Positions 5,589 through 7,775 of a stretch of 7,775 nucleotides of DNA are shown one piece after another. The DNA comes from Rickettsiales bacterium. Its GTDB lineage: Bacteria; Pseudomonadota; Alphaproteobacteria; Rs-D84. Both the position numbers and the translations under genes were made by a program. Positions within the stretch are counted from its first letter, which is position 1, and every line of letters begins with the position of its first letter. The DNA is taken from positions 1 to 7,775 of the forward strand of contig JAITLD010000073.1 of the NCBI GenBank assembly GCA_031278055.1. The letters are read 5' to 3'. Under the pieces are notes generated by a model. The model was given only the letters and a program-made list of their open reading frames with translations, searched no databases and was not told where the DNA came from.

Positions 5589-6500
5589 ATGCGTAGATTA
5601 ATCACAAAATCAATAATCCTAGTAATCGGACATATTTTGAACCTGCCGCTGTTATTGGTCGGAAAATACCGCAAATCGCGCCATTTCGTGAAAGGACTGG
5701 TGATTCCGTGGTATTTCAGGCGATACTTGCCCGCCGTAGCGGCCATAAAGCAGGATAAAGTTATAAAAAACGATACGGACGAAAAAATATTTTCAATCTG
5801 GTTGCAGGGGGAGGACAAAGCCCCGCCACTGGTGCAATCGTGTTATCGCAGCATGCGGCGCAACTGCACGCAGGAATTGGTTATTCTTACGCGCGAAACA
5901 TTGCCCGATTATATAGATTTGCCGGGATACATAATGGATAAATGCAGGGATGGGAAAATCAGAAACGCGCATTTTGCGGACATCGCGCGGGTGGAGTTGT
6001 TGCACAATCATGGCGGTATCTGGATGGACGCGACAAATTTTGCGGTCGCGCCGATTCCGAACTGGATTATCAAGCAGGACTTTTTTACGTTTCTGACCGG
6101 CGACAATAAAATCGGTCTGCCAAAAATCAACACGGCGTCTTTCATGCAGAACTGCTTTATCCGCAGCCGCAAGGGTGCGTATCTCTTGGACGCGTGGCGC
6201 GCGATGATTTTGGAATATTGGCGCGAGGAAAACAAGACTTTCGATTATTTCATGCATCAGTTTTTATTCAGAACTCTTGTTCACGGCGACGCGCGGGCAA
6301 TCGGGGCCTTCGCAAAAATTCCGCATGTCGCGCAAGACCCGACGCACACATTGTGGCGCCCGCATGCGGCCGAGCCGTTTAATCAAAAGAAATTCGACGA
6401 ATTGACATCCGGCGCATTTTTTCAAAAATTGGCATACCGGCCAAAATACGCGCGGAATCCTATTCCGGGCAGTTTCGCCGACATAGTAATAAAAATGTAA
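5589..6500 (+). CDS. Caps_synth-type capsular polysaccharide glycosyltransferase, copy 1, 303 residues
   Basis: The conserved core starts near residue 64 with EKIFSIWLQGEDKAPPLVQSC, then LPDYIDLPGYIMDK, FADIARVELL (129-138) and HGGIWMDAT (141-149). These match the capsular polysaccharide synthesis family (PF05704), which is related to DXD-sugar-binding GT32 enzymes; D131 and D147 are the likely donor/metal-site acids. A hydrophobic N-terminal stretch (about 8-25) followed by basic residues suggests membrane attachment facing the cytoplasm. It starts 12 nt after the Stealth stop with a weak AAGG upstream, so it is co-transcribed. The next gene is a clear tandem paralogue: about two-thirds of residues match by eye over the first 100 of the core, and both end in I-K-M. 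The donor and acceptor cannot be told. The neighbouring Stealth enzyme suggests it adds the non-phosphodiester sugars of the same polymer. Confidence 0.88.
   Translation: MRRLITKSIILVIGHILNLPLLLVGKYRKSRHFVKGLVIPWYFRRYLPAVAAIKQDKVIKNDTDEKIFSIWLQGEDKAPPLVQSCYRSMRRNCTQELVILTRETLPDYIDLPGYIMDKCRDGKIRNAHFADIARVELLHNHGGIWMDATNFAVAPIPNWIIKQDFFTFLTGDNKIGLPKINTASFMQNCFIRSRKGAYLLDAWRAMILEYWREENKTFDYFMHQFLFRTLVHGDARAIGAFAKIPHVAQDPTHTLWRPHAAEPFNQKKFDELTSGAFFQKLAYRPKYARNPIPGSFADIVIKM
6386..6424 (+). repeat. 39-bp exact direct repeat, copy 1, in the 3' part of the first Caps_synth gene
   Basis: This stretch encodes most of KKFDELTSGAFFQKL and is identical base for base to 7321-7359. After one mismatch (6425 against 7360) a further 6 bases match. 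Elsewhere the two genes differ at many synonymous positions, so the identity is higher than protein conservation requires. Confidence 0.85.
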
Positions 6501-6511
6501 AAGAGCAAAAC

Positions 6512-7435
6512 ATGAGGATTTCAAAAATACGAAGGTTTTTGGTATGGTTTCAAATCAGAATTATCGGAAACCTGCATTTTTTTAATACAAAAAAACGTAA
6601 ACGCATCCGCGATAAAATCAAAGGACGGGTGCTTTGCAAAACCTTGAAACGGTACGTGATAGCGGCCGAAAATATCCCTTTGACGAAATCGGCAAAAGAT
6701 GATGAAAATGAAAAAATATTCGCTCTTTGGTTTCAGGGCGAAAAAAACGCCCCGCCATTGGTTCAATCATGCTGGCGCAGCATTCGTCGCAATTGTCCGC
6801 AAAAACTGATTATTTTGGACGATAAGACGTTGCCGGACTTCATCAATCTTCCGGGATACATCATTGACAAGCGCAGAAATGGGAAAATCAAGACGGCAAA
6901 CTTTTCCGATATTGCCCGTATGGAACTGCTGCATAATCATGGCGGATACTGGATGGATTCAACCGATTTTGTAACCGCGCCGATTCCGAAATTTATCTCC
7001 GACAGTGATTTTTTCGTATTTTTAACAGGCCCGAAAATCTGTTCGTATTCATTTATACAAAGTTGCTTTATTCGCAGCCGAAAAAATACTTATTTGATAA
7101 ACGCACTGCGCGAGGTAGTTTTCGAATATTGGAAATATGAACCAAAATCAATTGATTATTTTACATTCCACTTGTTACTCAGGGCGCTGGTAGAAAATAA
7201 TCCCATAGCCGCCATGGAATTTACGAAAATGCCGCATGTAAATCAGGACCCGACGCACAGACTTTGGTTCCAAGAGGGCGCCGCAGACGGGCATTATTGG
7301 GCCGACAAGCCATTCGACAGAAAGAAATTCGACGAATTGACATCCGGCGCATTTTTTCAGAAATTGAATTTTAAGGATAAAAACGCACAATATCCGATTC
7401 CGGAATCTTTCGCCGATGTGATTATAAAGATGTGA
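6512..7435 (+). CDS. Caps_synth-type capsular polysaccharide glycosyltransferase, copy 2, 307 residues
   Basis: This is a tandem paralogue of the preceding gene, starting 11 nt after it. The core motifs are EKIFALWFQGEKNAPPLVQSC (67-87), LPDFINLPGYIIDK, FSDIARMELL (131-140) and HGGYWMDST (143-151), with D133 and D149 as the likely donor/metal-site acids. The N-terminal 60 residues differ from copy 1: they are very basic (KKRKRIRDKIKGR) with only a short hydrophobic start (FLVWFQIRIIG). That suggests a different membrane contact or partner while the catalytic domain is kept. Copy 2 has an inserted stretch near the C-terminus (FQEGAADGHYWADKPF) and lacks a few residues after FLTG. Different specificity after duplication is plausible. 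No strong ribosome binding site is seen, so translation may depend on the upstream gene. Confidence 0.88.
   Translation: MRISKIRRFLVWFQIRIIGNLHFFNTKKRKRIRDKIKGRVLCKTLKRYVIAAENIPLTKSAKDDENEKIFALWFQGEKNAPPLVQSCWRSIRRNCPQKLIILDDKTLPDFINLPGYIIDKRRNGKIKTANFSDIARMELLHNHGGYWMDSTDFVTAPIPKFISDSDFFVFLTGPKICSYSFIQSCFIRSRKNTYLINALREVVFEYWKYEPKSIDYFTFHLLLRALVENNPIAAMEFTKMPHVNQDPTHRLWFQEGAADGHYWADKPFDRKKFDELTSGAFFQKLNFKDKNAQYPIPESFADVIIKM
7321..7359 (+). repeat. 39-bp exact direct repeat, copy 2, in the second Caps_synth gene
   Basis: Identical to 6386-6424 and in the same reading frame, 935 bp downstream. It offers a site for recombination that would fuse or delete one paralogue. It may itself be a product of gene conversion. 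Confidence 0.85.
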
Positions 7436-7442
7436 TAATAAA

Positions 7443-7508
7443 ATGCTTTTTGATAAAAGAATAAAAACCAATCTCTACTTTTGCGGAACTTCAATTTTTG
7501 GCGATTAA
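7443..7508 (+). pseudogene. possible N-terminal relic of another glycosyltransferase gene, 21 codons
   Basis: ATG at 7443 opens MLFDKRIKTNLYFCGTSIFGD and then stops. The pattern basic residues, x-x-x-Y-F-x-G-x-x-I-F resembles the short K-I-Y-F/L-F-G-I-P-I-F motif common at the N-terminus of capsule and lipopolysaccharide glycosyltransferases. The frame closes where the convergent gene ends, and both stop codons share TTAA (7505-7508). I infer that a following operon gene was lost by deletion, leaving its first codons. A chance short frame is the alternative. Confidence 0.35.
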
Positions 7509-7775
7509 CCGCCGGATTTCATTTTTTTTATCCATCTATCCATAATCGGATCAAAAATTTCATTGGTATCGTGTGATTTGAAGTATTTTTCATTATGACG
7601 GAACAGCCCGTCGACAGCATTGCCGCGTCGGCCGCGCATGGCAAATTCTTTGCGCGATTTGACGGAATAATGATTCACGCGGATTTTATTTACCGGCATG
7701 ATGTAATCAAGGTATGGAAAAATTTCCCGCCCGTCCTCATCAACTGTCTTGCCGATTACTTTTTGGCAATGCACG
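7505..7775 (-). CDS. glycosyltransferase C-terminal part (GT92 / Glyco_tranf_2_4-like), 5' end outside window
   Basis: The frame enters from the right edge and ends at TAA (7505-7507). About 90 residues are visible. KIRVNHYSVKSRKEF, then RGRRGNAVDG, then HDTNEIFDPIMDRW fits the C-terminal part of GT-A enzymes of the GT92/Glyco_tranf_2_4 group, where an N-H-Y-x-x-K-S motif is followed by an R-G segment and a D-x-N-x-x-x-D segment. The preceding PVNKIRVN stretch is the usual strand before it. The GTG at the very edge is unlikely to be the start, since the DxD half of such enzymes lies upstream. Its orientation opposes the operon at 3715-7435, so it is transcribed separately, but it probably belongs to the same polysaccharide locus. 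Confidence 0.7.
   Translation of the reverse strand, partial: VHCQKVIGKTVDEDGREIFPYLDYIMPVNKIRVNHYSVKSRKEFAMRGRRGNAVDGLFRHNEKYFKSHDTNEIFDPIMDRWIKKMKSGG

Noticed and set aside
7446..7462. CTTTT/AAAAG hairpin after the polysaccharide operon as a terminator
   Set aside because: The stem has five pairs, mostly A-T, with no GC core and no following T run.
1..7775. CRISPR array, insertion sequence or transposase
   Set aside because: No regularly spaced repeats, terminal inverted repeats or transposase motifs were seen. The only notable repeat is the 39-bp block shared by the two paralogues.

Overview
The window looks like a chromosomal segment of a Gram-negative bacterium, most likely an alphaproteobacterium. 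That rests on the C-terminal domain of the 626-residue coiled-coil protein, whose motif pattern I associate with alphaproteobacterial proteins, so it is an inference from memory. The base composition is mixed: AT-rich promoters and third positions sit beside many GCG/CGC-rich stretches.

Region 1 (1-770) is a scar next to a tRNA. It holds a NYN-domain nuclease gene that runs in from the left and seems to lack an internal block. Converging on it is the C-terminal part of a peptidase M15 (endolysin-type) gene with no start codon. An intact tRNA-Arg(CCG) on the minus strand follows, and its 3' CCA end is exactly where the peptidase homology stops. The simplest reading is the decayed remains of a prophage or integrative element that entered at the tRNA 3' end.

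Region 2 (778-3666) carries the tRNA promoter, a small unrecognised plus-strand gene with a leaderless-type promoter, and a minus-strand three-gene transcription unit. This unit starts from a full-consensus sigma70-type promoter (TTGACA, 17 bp, TATAAT). It encodes a 60-residue basic protein, a 135-residue unknown protein coupled to it by a 1-nt gap, and a large inner-membrane-anchored coiled-coil protein.

Region 3 (3680-7435) is a plus-strand surface-polysaccharide operon. It encodes a GT-A type glycosyltransferase of the Glyco_tranf_2_4 kind, a Stealth-family sugar-phosphate transferase overlapping it by ATGA, and two tandem Caps_synth-type paralogues. Together these would assemble a capsule or cell-wall polymer that probably contains phosphodiester-linked sugars. 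The operon promoter has a T9 run in its 17-bp spacer and the first gene has a T8 run at codons 15-17, so on/off switching by slippage is possible.

Region 4 (7443-7775) has a 21-codon relic resembling the N-terminus of another glycosyltransferase. It converges on the C-terminal part of a further glycosyltransferase entering from the right, so the polysaccharide locus continues beyond the window. The novel candidates are the unknown 60/135-residue pair with its consensus promoter and possible operator, the possible phase-variable switch, the Stealth protein with an altered CLND motif, and the tRNA-linked remnant.
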